Notes: a model not told the origin generated them from the letters alone. A DNA stretch of 64,000 bases from Mycobacteriaceae bacterium (GCA_019749805.1 JAIEPH010000006.1:1-64000); one strand, 5' to 3'. Positions 42,479 through 51,259 are shown, counted from the first letter of the stretch. Translations and numbers: made by a program.

Positions 42479-44026
42479 GTGAGCACCACCGAGGATTCAG
42501 TAGCCGTGACCGAAACGAGCGTCGACGTCGGCAGACGGGCGGCGGCACGTGCCGAATCCCGCATGCTCGTCGACGGTGAGCTCGTGGAATCGACCTCGGG
42601 CGCGACCTTCGACAATGTCAGCCCCGCGACCGGTCTGCTGTTGGGTACCACGGCCGCCGCCGACGCCGATGATATGAGCCGAGCGATCGCGGCCGCGCGA
42701 CGCGCCTTCGACGAGTCCGACTGGTCGACCCACCGTGAGCTACGCAAGCGGTGCCTGGCGCAACTGCAGTCGGCGATCGAGGCCGAGAAGGAGGACCTGC
42801 GCGAGGAACTGATCGCCGAGGTCGGCTGTCCCGCGATGACGACGCAGTCCGCACAGTTGGATTGGCCGCTCGCCGAAGCGCTGCGCTATCCGGCCGGTCT
42901 GATCGACGATTTCGAATGGGAGCGCACCCTCGACGGCGGCGGCCTGTTCGGCGACCGCAACGTGCGCACCGTGGTCAAGGAACCGGTCGGCGTGGTTGCA
43001 GCGATCACCCCGTCGAACTTCCCGATCGAGGTCATCCTCAACAAGCTGGGACCTGCGCTGGCGGCGGGCAACACAGTGCTGCTGAAGCCCGATCCGAACA
43101 CCCCGTGGAACGCCACGCGGCTGGGCAGGCTCGTCGCCGAGCGCACCGACATTCCGCCGGGCGTGCTGAACGTCGTCACGACCGCATCGAACGACGTTGC
43201 GGGTGTGCTGGGTACCGATCCGCGCGTGGACATGATCTCGTTCACCGGATCAACGGCAGTCGGCAAGCTGCTGATGCGGCGAGGCGCCGACACGATGAAG
43301 CGAATGTTCCTGGAGCTCGGCGGCAAGTCTGTCGCGATCGTGCTCGAGGATGCCAACCCCGCCGCGATCCTGGGCGCCGCGATCGGCGTGTGCGTGCATG
43401 CCGGGCAGGCCTGCGCGGCGACCACCCGCATGCTGGTGCATCGGTCCCTGTACAACGAGACTGTTGACACCGTCACCGACGCGTACCAAGGGGTGCCGGT
43501 CGGCGATCCCGTGCGGCCGGAAATCCTTGTCGGGCCGGTGATCAGCGCTGCGCAGAAGGACCGCGTACTCACCGCGATCGAGCGGGCGCGAGCGGACGGC
43601 GCCGAGATCATCGCAGGGGGAGGTGTGGTCGAGGGGCTGCCCGAACACCTTGCGGCCGGGCACTACGTACGACCCACGGTGATCGTCGGTGTCGACAACA
43701 ACGCCGCGATCGCACAGGAAGAGGTCTTCGGCCCGGTACTGATCGTGATGCCGTTCGACGACGATGACCACGCTGTCCGCATCGCGAACGACAGCGCGTA
43801 TGGCCTTGCCGGCGCGGTGGTTTCGCGGTCGATGGAGCGCGGCATGAACATCGCCCGTCGTATCCGGACCGGCTCGTTCGGCGTCAACGGCGGGATGTTC
43901 TACGGCGCGGACGCTCCGTTCGGCGGCTACAAGAACAGCGGCGTAGGGAGGCAGTGCGGAATCGAGGGATTTCAGCAGTACCTCGAGACAAAAACCATCG
44001 GACACCGGATCCCCCGGCCGAAGTGA
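42479..44026 (+). CDS. Aldehyde dehydrogenase
   Basis: A 515-residue NAD(P)-dependent aldehyde dehydrogenase. ITPSNFPIEV and LLKPDPNTPWNA (cofactor and Lys), FTGSTAVGK, FLELGGKSVAIV with the general-base Glu, GQACAATTRM with the nucleophile Cys, and EEVFGPVLIV are all present. It oxidises an aldehyde to the acid that the ligases or CoA-transferase would then activate, a fit with a P450-made terminal alcohol/aldehyde. GTG 42479 starts it. The stop overlaps the first bases of hairpin repeat copy 2. Confidence 0.93.
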   Translation: MSTTEDSVAVTETSVDVGRRAAARAESRMLVDGELVESTSGATFDNVSPATGLLLGTTAAADADDMSRAIAAARRAFDESDWSTHRELRKRCLAQLQSAIEAEKEDLREELIAEVGCPAMTTQSAQLDWPLAEALRYPAGLIDDFEWERTLDGGGLFGDRNVRTVVKEPVGVVAAITPSNFPIEVILNKLGPALAAGNTVLLKPDPNTPWNATRLGRLVAERTDIPPGVLNVVTTASNDVAGVLGTDPRVDMISFTGSTAVGKLLMRRGADTMKRMFLELGGKSVAIVLEDANPAAILGAAIGVCVHAGQACAATTRMLVHRSLYNETVDTVTDAYQGVPVGDPVRPEILVGPVISAAQKDRVLTAIERARADGAEIIAGGGVVEGLPEHLAAGHYVRPTVIVGVDNNAAIAQEEVFGPVLIVMPFDDDDHAVRIANDSAYGLAGAVVSRSMERGMNIARRIRTGSFGVNGGMFYGADAPFGGYKNSGVGRQCGIEGFQQYLETKTIGHRIPRPK

Positions 44027-44072
44027 TTTGGGTGCGCAAACATTCGCTGGGCGATCGTACGCGCACCGAAAT
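44026..44072. repeat. Interspersed hairpin repeat, copy 2
   Basis: Arms ATTTGGGTGCGC (44026-44037) and GCGCACCGAAAT (44061-44072) pair with one mismatch. The middle keeps the AAACATTCGCTGGGCGATCG inner region in diverged form. It lies between the convergent aldehyde dehydrogenase (stop 44026) and TetR-2 (stop 44079), the same position as copy 1 next to TetR-1. Confidence 0.75.
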
Positions 44073-44078
44073 GGCCGA

Positions 44079-44720
44079 TCAGGAGGCGTCGATCAGCGTT
44101 TGCGCGTGGTCGAGGATGCTTTCCAGGATGTAGTCGTAGTCGATGTCGTCGGCAAAGCCGATGTAGCGCTTGCCGTTCGAGCGCGGAGCGGGGAATCCTT
44201 CGGTCTTGTCCTGGATGCGCTCCAGCACCGCCGACCCGCGAGTGTGCACGGAGATCGCGCCGTAAACGGCGATGGCCTGGCTCGCATCGAGTCCCGCCTC
44301 GATCAGCGCCCCGACGGGCTGCTCGATCTTCTGCAAAGCTCCACGTACGGCGCTGCCGCCGAACTGACTGCGAATGAGAACCAGGTCGCACAGGATCGGA
44401 TTGTCGCGGAAGTGCTTGCGCATCGTATGTGCGTGGTCACGAAGCGACTCACGCCAGTTGGAGGCGTCGATGGTCGGCACGGTGAACTCGAACCGCTCCA
44501 GCGCGCAATCCGTCATCGCGTCGAGTAGATCGTCCTTGCGCCGGAAGTACCAGTAGATGCTGGTGACTCCGACGTCCAGATGCTTGGCCAGTAACGGCAT
44601 GCTGAGGTTGTCGATCGACACCTGTGCGGCTACGTCGAAGGCACCCTGCAGGATCTCGTCGGCACTGATCGAGCCGCGGTCCCGTCGCTTTCGGGTGTCG
44701 GCCTTCGCATTGGCGCCCAC
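44079..44720 (-). CDS. TetR-family regulator (TetR-2), candidate ACTGTAA-palindrome repressor
   Basis: A 213-residue TetR regulator, paralogous to TetR-1 through most of its length. The helix-turn-helix region is LSMPLLAKHLDVGVTSIYWY and the recognition stretch GVTSIYWYF is identical in the two. Shared ligand-domain pieces include MRKxFxxNPIL and VxxRGSAVLxR. It starts 3 bp after the P450 stop, so it is transcribed with the P450 from the perfect operator at 45977. This is an arrangement in which it would repress its own operon. Confidence 0.93.
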   Translation of the reverse strand: MGANAKADTRKRRDRGSISADEILQGAFDVAAQVSIDNLSMPLLAKHLDVGVTSIYWYFRRKDDLLDAMTDCALERFEFTVPTIDASNWRESLRDHAHTMRKHFRDNPILCDLVLIRSQFGGSAVRGALQKIEQPVGALIEAGLDASQAIAVYGAISVHTRGSAVLERIQDKTEGFPAPRSNGKRYIGFADDIDYDYILESILDHAQTLIDAS

Positions 44721-44723
44721 AAC

Positions 44724-45932
44724 TCAACCAACAGGGTTGAACGTCACGGGGATGGCGGTCGGGGAGCGGAAGGGCTGCCCGTGAATGGTGGGGTTGTCGT
44801 CGGTGACCAGTTGAATGTCGGTCAGTCGATCGAGTAGGCATTCGACGGCGACGCGGGTCTCCATGCGGGCCAGATGCAGCCCCATGCAGGTGTGTTCGCC
44901 GGCCGCAAACGATATGTGCGGCACGCGTTTGCGGTGGATGTCGAACTCCTCCGACCGTTCCCATCGTTGCTCGTCGCGATTCGCCGACCCGATGCACACG
45001 TCGATCACCGCGCCGTGTGGAATGGTGACGCCCTCGAGTTCGGTCTCCTCGGTGGCGTAGCGCTGCACCGTGGTGAGCGGCGTCTCGTACCGCAACCCCT
45101 CTTCGATCGCGGGTCCGATGAGATCGCGGTCGGCCTGCACCGCGCGGAACTGCTCGGGATGGGTCAGCAGAAGAAACAGCAGGTTGCCCGACGATCGGTA
45201 GGTGGTCTCGAGCCCGGCGGGTAGCAGCAGACGCAGGAAAGAATAAATGGCTTCGTCGGTGAGCTTTTCGCCGTCGATCTCGGCGGTCACCAGGTCGCCG
45301 ATGATGTCCGGTGTCGGCTTGCGCCTGCGTAACTCGATCTGTTGCAGGAAATAGTCTTTCAGTGCTGTCGACGCTTCGAAGGCCCGCTTCCACTTGACGG
45401 TGTAGCTGATCAGCTCGACGGCGCGCTTGCGGAACCAGGGCAAGTCTTCTTCGGGAAGCCCCAACAGCTTCGAGATCACCCGGGTGGGGAACTCAAGGGT
45501 GAATTGCTTGACCAGGTCAGCGTGTCCGACGTCGATGAACTCGTCGATCAGCCCCTGGACGACTGGGCGGACGATCTCGGGTTCCCACCGCGACAGCGAT
45601 CTCGTCTTGAAGGCTGCCGAGACCAGATTGCGGTGCTCCCAGTGCTTCTTGCCTTCCATCGCCAGGATCGTCGGCCCGATGAACAGGCCGATGGTGCTGT
45701 CGTAGATGTGCGAATTGAAGACCTTGCTGTCCCGGAACACCCGGTTGACCGCATCGAAAGAGACCGCGGCGTAAAGGTTCTCGGGAAGCATCGATTCGGG
45801 TGTCGTGGACCAGTCCATGACGCTGCCCTTGAAGACACCGAACTCTTGCCGCCGCCGCGCGAACAGAGGATAGGGGTCACGGACGAGGTCAGCCGCCTCC
45901 TCGACCGTGACGTTGTGCACTGAGCTCTCCAC
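44724..45932 (-). CDS. Cytochrome P450
   Basis: A 402-residue soluble bacterial P450. The I-helix is LLPAGLETTYRSSG (the AGxxT oxygen-activation motif is AGLET, with Glu in place of the common Asp). The ExxR motif is EEGLRYETP. The heme-binding loop is FAAGEHTCMGLHLAR with the Cys ligand. It hydroxylates a hydrophobic substrate using electrons from a ferredoxin not encoded nearby. It leads a two-gene operon with TetR-2, and a perfect ACTGTAA operator lies 45 bp upstream. Confidence 0.95.
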   Translation of the reverse strand: MESSVHNVTVEEAADLVRDPYPLFARRRQEFGVFKGSVMDWSTTPESMLPENLYAAVSFDAVNRVFRDSKVFNSHIYDSTIGLFIGPTILAMEGKKHWEHRNLVSAAFKTRSLSRWEPEIVRPVVQGLIDEFIDVGHADLVKQFTLEFPTRVISKLLGLPEEDLPWFRKRAVELISYTVKWKRAFEASTALKDYFLQQIELRRRKPTPDIIGDLVTAEIDGEKLTDEAIYSFLRLLLPAGLETTYRSSGNLLFLLLTHPEQFRAVQADRDLIGPAIEEGLRYETPLTTVQRYATEETELEGVTIPHGAVIDVCIGSANRDEQRWERSEEFDIHRKRVPHISFAAGEHTCMGLHLARMETRVAVECLLDRLTDIQLVTDDNPTIHGQPFRSPTAIPVTFNPVG

Positions 45933-45976
45933 GAATGCTCCAGCATCTCCGGGTCCGGCTTGGTCCTGCGAACGGT

Positions 45977-45993
45977 ACTGTAAATCTTACAGT
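45977..45993. promoter_or_regulatory. Perfect ACTGTAA operator (site 6)
   Basis: ACTGTAA-ATC-TTACAGT, both arms perfect, extended by T/A on the flanks to 19 bp. It lies upstream of the P450-TetR-2 operon (start 45932). Its position next to the TetR-2 operon supports autoregulation. Confidence 0.8.
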
Positions 45994-46094
45994 AGACTAT
46001 ATCAGCTGGACAGGGGCTGCAGCCGCTGATAGGCGGGACCAGACTTATACACGTTTGCCGGCTATTTATACCGGAACCTGATTTCGCGGCTCCG

Positions 46095-46110
46095 GCGCGC
46101 AACCGCGCGC
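46095..46110 (-). terminator. Possible GC hairpin after the Rieske-FadD operon
   Basis: GCGCGC-AACC-GCGCGC, a 6-bp GC stem with a 4-base loop, starts ten bases downstream of the ligase stop (46120, minus strand). No T-run follows. Plausible as an intrinsic-type terminator but weak. Confidence 0.3.
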
Positions 46111-46119
46111 AAGCGTCAC

Positions 46120-47790
46120 TCATTCGCTCCCGCTGATTGCCTGCTCGCGGGCCCAGCGGTAGTCCGCCTTGCCTGCCGGACTGCGCTCGATGACGGGGCG
46201 GAACACCACCGCCTTGGGCAGCTTGTAGCGCGCAATGGAATTCGAGGCGTGGTCGATCAGTTCCTGGGCGTCTGCGCCGGCGCCGTCCAGCAGGGCCACG
46301 ATCGCAACGACCTCCTGGCCCCATCGCTCGCTCGGTCGGCCTGAGACCACCACGTCGGCCACCGCGGGGTGCGATAGCAGCGCGGTCTCGACCTCTTCGA
46401 CGAAGATCTTCTCGCCGCCGGAGTTGACGGTCTGGGATTCGCGGCCCAGTAGTTCGATTCCGCCGTCGGCGAGATGGCGTGCGCGATCGCCGGGAATCGA
46501 GAACCGCACGCCGTCGATGACGGGAAATGTCTTGGCGGTCTTGGCTTCATCGCCGTTGTAACCCAACGGCACAAAGCCGCGCTGGGCCAGCCAGCCTATG
46601 CCTTCATGGCCCGGCTCCAGAATCGAGTCGAGGTCCTCGGACGCGACGAAGGTGTCCGGTCCCGCGGTGAACTTGCCCGTGGACACCGCACCGGGTGTGG
46701 ACATATGACTCATCTGGATGCCGGTCTCCGAGGATCCGACGCCGTCCATGACGATCAGGCCCGGCTTGACGTCGATCAGCCGTTGTTTGGCGGTCGGTGT
46801 CAGCAGCGCACCGCCGTTGGCGACCACGGCCATCGACGACAGATCAGCCGACGAACGCTCGAGGGCGTCGGCGAGTGGACGCGCCATCGCGTCGCCGACC
46901 ACCTGCACCGCCAACACCTTTTCCTTCTCGACGGTCTGCACGACCTCATCGGCGTCGAACCGGCTCGGGTTCTGCGAGAACACGACCGTTTGCCCGGTGG
47001 TGAGCGCAGTCATCACGCTCCACTGTGCGGCGCCGTGCATCAGCGGCGGGAGCGTGAAGATCTTTGTGCCCGGGTTCTCCTGGACGCGTTTGGCGATCTC
47101 GTCGTAAGACTGGGTGAGCTCGCCGGTCGCCATGTTGCGACCGCCGAACGACGTCATGAAGATGTCGTGCTGACGCCACAGCACGCCCTTGGGCATTCCG
47201 GTCGTACCGCCGGTGTAGAGGACGTAGAGATCGTCCGGGGACGGCTCAACCGGCGGCGGCTCCGACGAGCCCGACCTGACGATCGACTCGTAATCGACCG
47301 CACCGTGGACCAGGTCGTTGCCCGAGTCGTCGGCGATCTGGATGAGGACGCGCAGGCGCGGCAGCGCGCGCTTGACGTCAGCGACGCGTGGCGCGAACGT
47401 CGCGTGGTAGATCAGCGCGGTCGCACCGGAATCTTGGAGCAGGTACTGAAGCTCGTTCTTCACGTAGCGATAGTTGACATTGAACGGCGCGACCCTGGCC
47501 CGCCATGAACCGAGCATCGCCTCGACGTACTCGGGACCGTTGTAGGCGTAGATGCCGAGGAGGTCCTGGCCCACCTCATGCCCGGCAAGCTCGGACCGTT
47601 CGGTCTTGGCTCCCAATCCGCGGGAGTGCAAATACCTGGCCAGCCGGTTGGACCGTTCCACGATCTGGGCGTATGTGTACCGGCGGTTGCCCTGAACGAC
47701 GAATTCGCGGTCACCGATCACCGCGGCGACGGCGTCGGCGGTGGCCGGGACGGTGAACTGCGGCGCGGTGTCGGACATCATGCCTCTCAT
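46120..47790 (-). CDS. Acyl-CoA synthetase (FadD-type ANL ligase)
   Basis: A 556-residue ligase: LYTGGTTGMPKGVLWRQHD (P-loop), VMDGVGSSETGIQMSH, FSIPGDRARHLADGGIELLG, and the catalytic Lys in RSPAGKADYRWA. It resembles the ligase at 29819-31435 and is of the bile-acid/steroid side-chain or medium-chain FadD type. ATG 47790 overlaps the preceding thioesterase stop (ATGA). It is the last gene of the four-gene minus operon Rieske oxygenase, isochorismatase-fold protein, thioesterase, ligase. Confidence 0.92.
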   Translation of the reverse strand: MRGMMSDTAPQFTVPATADAVAAVIGDREFVVQGNRRYTYAQIVERSNRLARYLHSRGLGAKTERSELAGHEVGQDLLGIYAYNGPEYVEAMLGSWRARVAPFNVNYRYVKNELQYLLQDSGATALIYHATFAPRVADVKRALPRLRVLIQIADDSGNDLVHGAVDYESIVRSGSSEPPPVEPSPDDLYVLYTGGTTGMPKGVLWRQHDIFMTSFGGRNMATGELTQSYDEIAKRVQENPGTKIFTLPPLMHGAAQWSVMTALTTGQTVVFSQNPSRFDADEVVQTVEKEKVLAVQVVGDAMARPLADALERSSADLSSMAVVANGGALLTPTAKQRLIDVKPGLIVMDGVGSSETGIQMSHMSTPGAVSTGKFTAGPDTFVASEDLDSILEPGHEGIGWLAQRGFVPLGYNGDEAKTAKTFPVIDGVRFSIPGDRARHLADGGIELLGRESQTVNSGGEKIFVEEVETALLSHPAVADVVVSGRPSERWGQEVVAIVALLDGAGADAQELIDHASNSIARYKLPKAVVFRPVIERSPAGKADYRWAREQAISGSE

Positions 47791-48401
47791 GGCTGGTGGG
47801 GGAGCAGGCGGACCATCAGGCCGTTGGCTTGGCTGAGGACATTGCCGTCAGAGTCTGTCATCGTCGCGGTGACGAAGGCCTTCCGCCCATCAATCGAATC
47901 TATCCGACCGTGAGAAACAAGTGGTTGGTCTATCGGCGTGATCTTGCGGTAGTCGACGTGCAAGTACGCGGTACGGCTGTTGGCGCGGCCCGCGGCGGAA
48001 ACAATCATCCCGAAATGCCAGTCGTAGAACAGCGGTATCACGCCACCGTGCACGGCGTTGTTGCCGCCGACATGGAAGCGGCTGAAGTGGCCCGTCATCA
48101 CCACGCCGTGGGGCCCGAACTCCGTCATCGTCCATGGCGGCATCAGGGGATGCCCGAGACCCGGCAAGTGCGGTCCGCGCCCGGCGGGGGCGACACCCTG
48201 CGGTGCGCGGTGGACTTCCAGGCGCGCGCACAGTTCTTCGATCTGGCCGGCGGCGTCGGCCCACAGTTCCTGGTCCGGATCGGTCGACACGACGATGTCC
48301 TGCAGTCGCCGCATGGCGGTCATGAAGCGGCCCAACTCGGGGCCCGTGTCGACGGGTTTGATCTCGGGGAAGGCCGTGCTTTGGTGGTCGGTGTCGGTCA
48401 C
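47787..48401 (-). CDS. Hot-dog thioesterase (PaaI superfamily)
   Basis: A 204-residue protein with a variable helical N-terminal half and a hot-dog domain. GGNNAVHGGVIPLFYDWHFGM (split around residue 120) contains the HGG turn and Asp typical of PaaI-type acyl-CoA thioesterases. ANSRTAYLHVDYRKIT is the core strand. It is the second such protein in the window after 20694-21350. GTG 48401 overlaps the stop of the isochorismatase-fold gene (GTGA). The longer open frame upstream is noise. Confidence 0.82.
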   Translation of the reverse strand: MTDTDHQSTAFPEIKPVDTGPELGRFMTAMRRLQDIVVSTDPDQELWADAAGQIEELCARLEVHRAPQGVAPAGRGPHLPGLGHPLMPPWTMTEFGPHGVVMTGHFSRFHVGGNNAVHGGVIPLFYDWHFGMIVSAAGRANSRTAYLHVDYRKITPIDQPLVSHGRIDSIDGRKAFVTATMTDSDGNVLSQANGLMVRLLPHQP

Positions 48402-49027
48402 AGCTGCTTCCAAACCTCGATCAGTTTGTCGGTGGTGGTGATGGTCGCGAGCAGGGACAGCATGTTGTCGATGACCGTGTTCGCGTAGTCGGTGGGGATG
48501 CCGGCGACGGCGTCGCGTGGCAGGACGATGCGATAGGCCTTGTTCACGGCGTCCATACAGAGATTGGTGATGGCCAGGTTCACCGAGACGCCGACGGCGA
48601 CGATCGTCGTGACACCCAAATTTCGCAGGACGGCGTCGAGGTCGGTGCCGCCCATCGGACCGATACCGTGCCACCGGCGCAGCACGAGATCGGTTGGTGC
48701 CGGGCCGAGTTCGGGCAACAGCTCGGCACCCGGTGTGCCCGGGGTGATGGCGATCTCGCCGCCGGAGCCGTCGCCGATCGCGAAGATCTTCGCGTTGTGA
48801 TTGCCGCCGAGACCGTCGGGCCGGCGTTGCACGAGACAATGCACGACCTTGACGCCGGCGTCCCGCGCTGCGGGCAGCAGCCGTTCGATGTTCGGCAGGG
48901 CCTCACGACGGGCTTCGTGTGCGAGTGCGCCCAGTCCGGCGTTCGGTCCGACGACCGCGCCCTGGCATTCCTGGGTGACGATCGCGGTATGCGCGGGCGC
49001 GGCGAGTTCGGCGAGGTCGATTCTCAT
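48398..49027 (-). CDS. Isochorismatase-fold (cysteine hydrolase-like) protein lacking the usual Cys
   Basis: A 209-residue isochorismatase-superfamily protein. The family triad is Asp-Lys-Cys. Here the first-strand Asp is replaced in IVTQECQGAVVG, the Lys loop reads RRWHGIGPMGGTDL, and the nucleophile-elbow reads GVSVNLAITNLCMDA, with Ala at the Cys place and a Cys four residues further on. A normal amidase or isochorismatase reaction is therefore uncertain. It could act with a different residue or be non-catalytic. ATG 49027 overlaps the Rieske gene stop (ATGA). Confidence 0.82.
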   Translation of the reverse strand: MRIDLAELAAPAHTAIVTQECQGAVVGPNAGLGALAHEARREALPNIERLLPAARDAGVKVVHCLVQRRPDGLGGNHNAKIFAIGDGSGGEIAITPGTPGAELLPELGPAPTDLVLRRWHGIGPMGGTDLDAVLRNLGVTTIVAVGVSVNLAITNLCMDAVNKAYRIVLPRDAVAGIPTDYANTVIDNMLSLLATITTTDKLIEVWKQL

Positions 49028-50022
49028 ACAGATGCAGGAACCTCGTAAAACTGTTGTGCCCACTTCCTCAGCGCCATATACGGTTTCGCGTCGATTTTCG
49101 CCAGCGGCGGGTTCTCGACGTACTCCTGGTATCGCCAGATGTCCAGGTCCTCCCAGACCGTGCCCATGAACTGCTTCTCGACGCGCTCGCGCACCTCGGC
49201 GGGCGGGATGTCGGACGTCTCACCGTTGAGCTTGGGCCACCAGACGGAGTAGAACATCGTCGACAGCCCGTCCTCCACAGGGGTGACCGCGAAGATCAGC
49301 CGGTGATTCGACTGTCCCTCGAACACGCTGATCGCGCCTCCGAGCCCGAACATATGGCTATGGATGTGCAGCGCCATCTTGTTCGGGTCGTCGCTGCGGG
49401 CATCCGGCCAGCCGGTGAGGAACTGCCACTGCTCGTCGACGATCTTCCACTCCAGGTTCACCGGTGTCACCGTAGCGCCGTGCACGTAGTGGAAGTGCGA
49501 GCTGTCCGGGCCGTTCTCGGCCACGATCTGCGGGTGAACCGGCTCGTTCTCGGCGCGGCGTGAAAACTCCGGGTACGGGCGGTAATACGCCGACGGGTCG
49601 GTCTCGAACTGCGGGAACGAAGTGAAGATGTCCGGCATCTCCCACTGCGGCTCCTTGCCCTGAGGTTGATGCCAGACGAAGACGCAGCCGTGCTGCTCGT
49701 TGACGGGGTACACGCGAAGCTTGAGTGCGCGGTTGGGTCGCTCCGGTTGATAGGGGATGTAGCGATTGGTCCCGTCGGGACCCCACCGCCAGCCATGAAA
49801 GGGGCACTCCACGCAGTCGCCGACGACCTTGCCGCCGTGTCCGATGTGGGCGCCGAGGTGTCTGCAGTGCGCCTGCATCACATGGAGTTCGCCCAAGTCG
49901 TCGCGATAAGCGACGAGATCCTCACCGAAGTATCGGAGGGGACGGACCTCGCCCTGCGGGAATTCGGCCGACCAGCCCACCATGAACCAGCCGGTGACCT
50001 TCCAGGTGAACGGGACCCTCAC
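49024..50022 (-). CDS. Rieske non-heme iron oxygenase (KshA-like)
   Basis: A 332-residue oxygenase alpha-subunit. The Rieske [2Fe-2S] motif is C-x-H (CRHLGAH, about residue 52) with CPFHGWRW about 17 residues on. The catalytic iron site is ENGPDSSHFHYVHGA (Asp and two His). Fold and length resemble single-component-type KshA hydroxylases of steroid catabolism. A ferredoxin reductase partner is not in the window. GTG 50022 is preceded by GAGGAGGCGAC. Upstream frame extension crosses the promoter and is rejected. It is the first gene of the four-gene minus operon. Confidence 0.92.
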   Translation of the reverse strand: MRVPFTWKVTGWFMVGWSAEFPQGEVRPLRYFGEDLVAYRDDLGELHVMQAHCRHLGAHIGHGGKVVGDCVECPFHGWRWGPDGTNRYIPYQPERPNRALKLRVYPVNEQHGCVFVWHQPQGKEPQWEMPDIFTSFPQFETDPSAYYRPYPEFSRRAENEPVHPQIVAENGPDSSHFHYVHGATVTPVNLEWKIVDEQWQFLTGWPDARSDDPNKMALHIHSHMFGLGGAISVFEGQSNHRLIFAVTPVEDGLSTMFYSVWWPKLNGETSDIPPAEVRERVEKQFMGTVWEDLDIWRYQEYVENPPLAKIDAKPYMALRKWAQQFYEVPASV

Positions 50023-50052
50023 GTCGCCTCCTCTGACGGCAAAGCGTAGCCA

Positions 50053-50069
50053 ACGGAAGATATTACAGT
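50053..50069. promoter_or_regulatory. ACTGTAA-type operator, half-conserved (site 7)
   Basis: ACGGAAG-ATA-TTACAGT: the right arm is perfect and the left is 4 of 7, 11 of 14 overall. It lies 31 bp upstream of the Rieske oxygenase start (50022). Confidence 0.48.
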
Positions 50070-50197
50070 AGAGGTTTCGGCAGCGATGGGTGAGAGGCGT
50101 GCCCACCGATTGCGTACGACAGCGGCTGGGGAAGAGCTGTCTGTCGTTCGAATCCAACTCCAGGTTCGGCGCCATGCTTTAGGCTTGATTCCCCGTG

Positions 50198-50217
50198 AAC
50201 CTACGGTAGCGTAGGTT
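50198..50217. promoter_or_regulatory. Palindrome upstream of desaturase, different class
   Basis: AACCTACG-GTAG-CGTAGGTT, a perfect 8-bp inverted repeat 39 bp before the desaturase start. It does not resemble the ACTGTAA motif. An 8-bp half-copy (AACCTACG) occurs at 62476-62483 before the AhpD-like gene. The likely binder is a fatty-acid-type TetR encoded elsewhere; this is inference. Confidence 0.6.
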
Positions 50218-50256
50218 ACGCAGCCGTAAGCAGGACTGGACAGCTGGAGAGTCTCG

Positions 50257-51189
50257 ATGACGACAACCCAAAGTGCACTTCTCACCGAGCTGGAACCAGT
50301 GGTGGAGAGCAACCTGAACCGCCATCTGGCCTCGGCGAAGCCGTGGAATCCGCACGACTACGTGCCGTGGAGCCGTGGTCGTGACTTCGCGTTTCTGGGC
50401 GGTGAGGACTGGGTCCCGGAGGATTCGCCTCTCGACGACGTCGCCAAGGCGGCCATGGTTGTCAATCTGCTCACCGAGGACAATCTGCCGTCGTATCACC
50501 GCGAGATCGCGGTGCGCTTCGGGCCCGATGGGGCGTGGGGGCAGTGGGTGGGCCAGTGGACCGCTGAGGAAGCTCGGCACAGCATCGCGATCCGCGACTA
50601 CCTCATCGTCACCCGCGGCGTCGATCCGGTGGCGCTCGAGGAAGGCCGCATGATCCATATGAAGGCCGGTTACGACTCGGGCGACAAGTCGATGCTGGAG
50701 GCCCTGGCCTACGTGTCGTTCCAGGAACTCGCGACGCGAATCAGCCATCGCAACACTGGCAAGGCGTCGGGCTGCCCTCTCGCAGAACAACTCCTGACCC
50801 GAGTGGCCACCGACGAGAACCTGCACATGGTCTTCTACCGAAACCTGGTCGACGCCGCCTTCGACATCGCGCCCAACGAGACGATGAAGGCGATCGCCCA
50901 CGAGGTCATCCACTTCCAGATGCCCGGCAGCGCCATGCCCGGATTCGCGGACAACGCTCTGGTGATCGCCAAGGCGGGCATCTACGACCTGCGTTCACAT
51001 CTGGACGACGTCGTTCGGCCGGTCTTGCGGTTCTGGCGCGTGTTCGAACGCGACGATGTCGATGGCGAAGGGGCGCGTGCACGAGATGAGATGGCGGCCT
51101 TCCTGGATCTCGTGGAGGACAAGGCGAGTCACTACGAGCGGCGGCGCCAGGAGCGGCTCGCGGGCGCAGGAGCGCATGCCGGCGGCTGA
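50257..51189 (+). CDS. DesA-like ferritin-fold acyl desaturase
   Basis: A 310-residue di-iron desaturase of the acyl-ACP desaturase (fatty-acid desaturase type 2) family. The iron ligands are in LTEDNLPSYHREI, WTAEEARHSIAIRDYL (EExxH) and ATDENLHMVFYRN (DExxH), in order and spacing typical of mycobacterial DesA proteins. It would introduce a double bond in an acyl chain. It stands alone with its own 8-bp inverted repeat upstream and may serve membrane lipid adjustment rather than catabolism. Confidence in family is high; the substrate is unknown. Confidence 0.93.
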   Translation: MTTTQSALLTELEPVVESNLNRHLASAKPWNPHDYVPWSRGRDFAFLGGEDWVPEDSPLDDVAKAAMVVNLLTEDNLPSYHREIAVRFGPDGAWGQWVGQWTAEEARHSIAIRDYLIVTRGVDPVALEEGRMIHMKAGYDSGDKSMLEALAYVSFQELATRISHRNTGKASGCPLAEQLLTRVATDENLHMVFYRNLVDAAFDIAPNETMKAIAHEVIHFQMPGSAMPGFADNALVIAKAGIYDLRSHLDDVVRPVLRFWRVFERDDVDGEGARARDEMAAFLDLVEDKASHYERRRQERLAGAGAHAGG

Positions 51190-51242
51190 CCTCCTGCGCT
51201 AGTCCGCAGCAATCTGCGTCACCGACGCTGCTGGCGCCTGAT

Positions 51243-51259
51243 ACTGTAATAGTTACAGT
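51243..51259. promoter_or_regulatory. Perfect ACTGTAA operator (site 8)
   Basis: ACTGTAA-TAG-TTACAGT, both arms perfect, with matching AT and AT flanks that extend the symmetry two bases each side. It lies 35 bp before the start of the flavin monooxygenase (51294). Confidence 0.8.
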
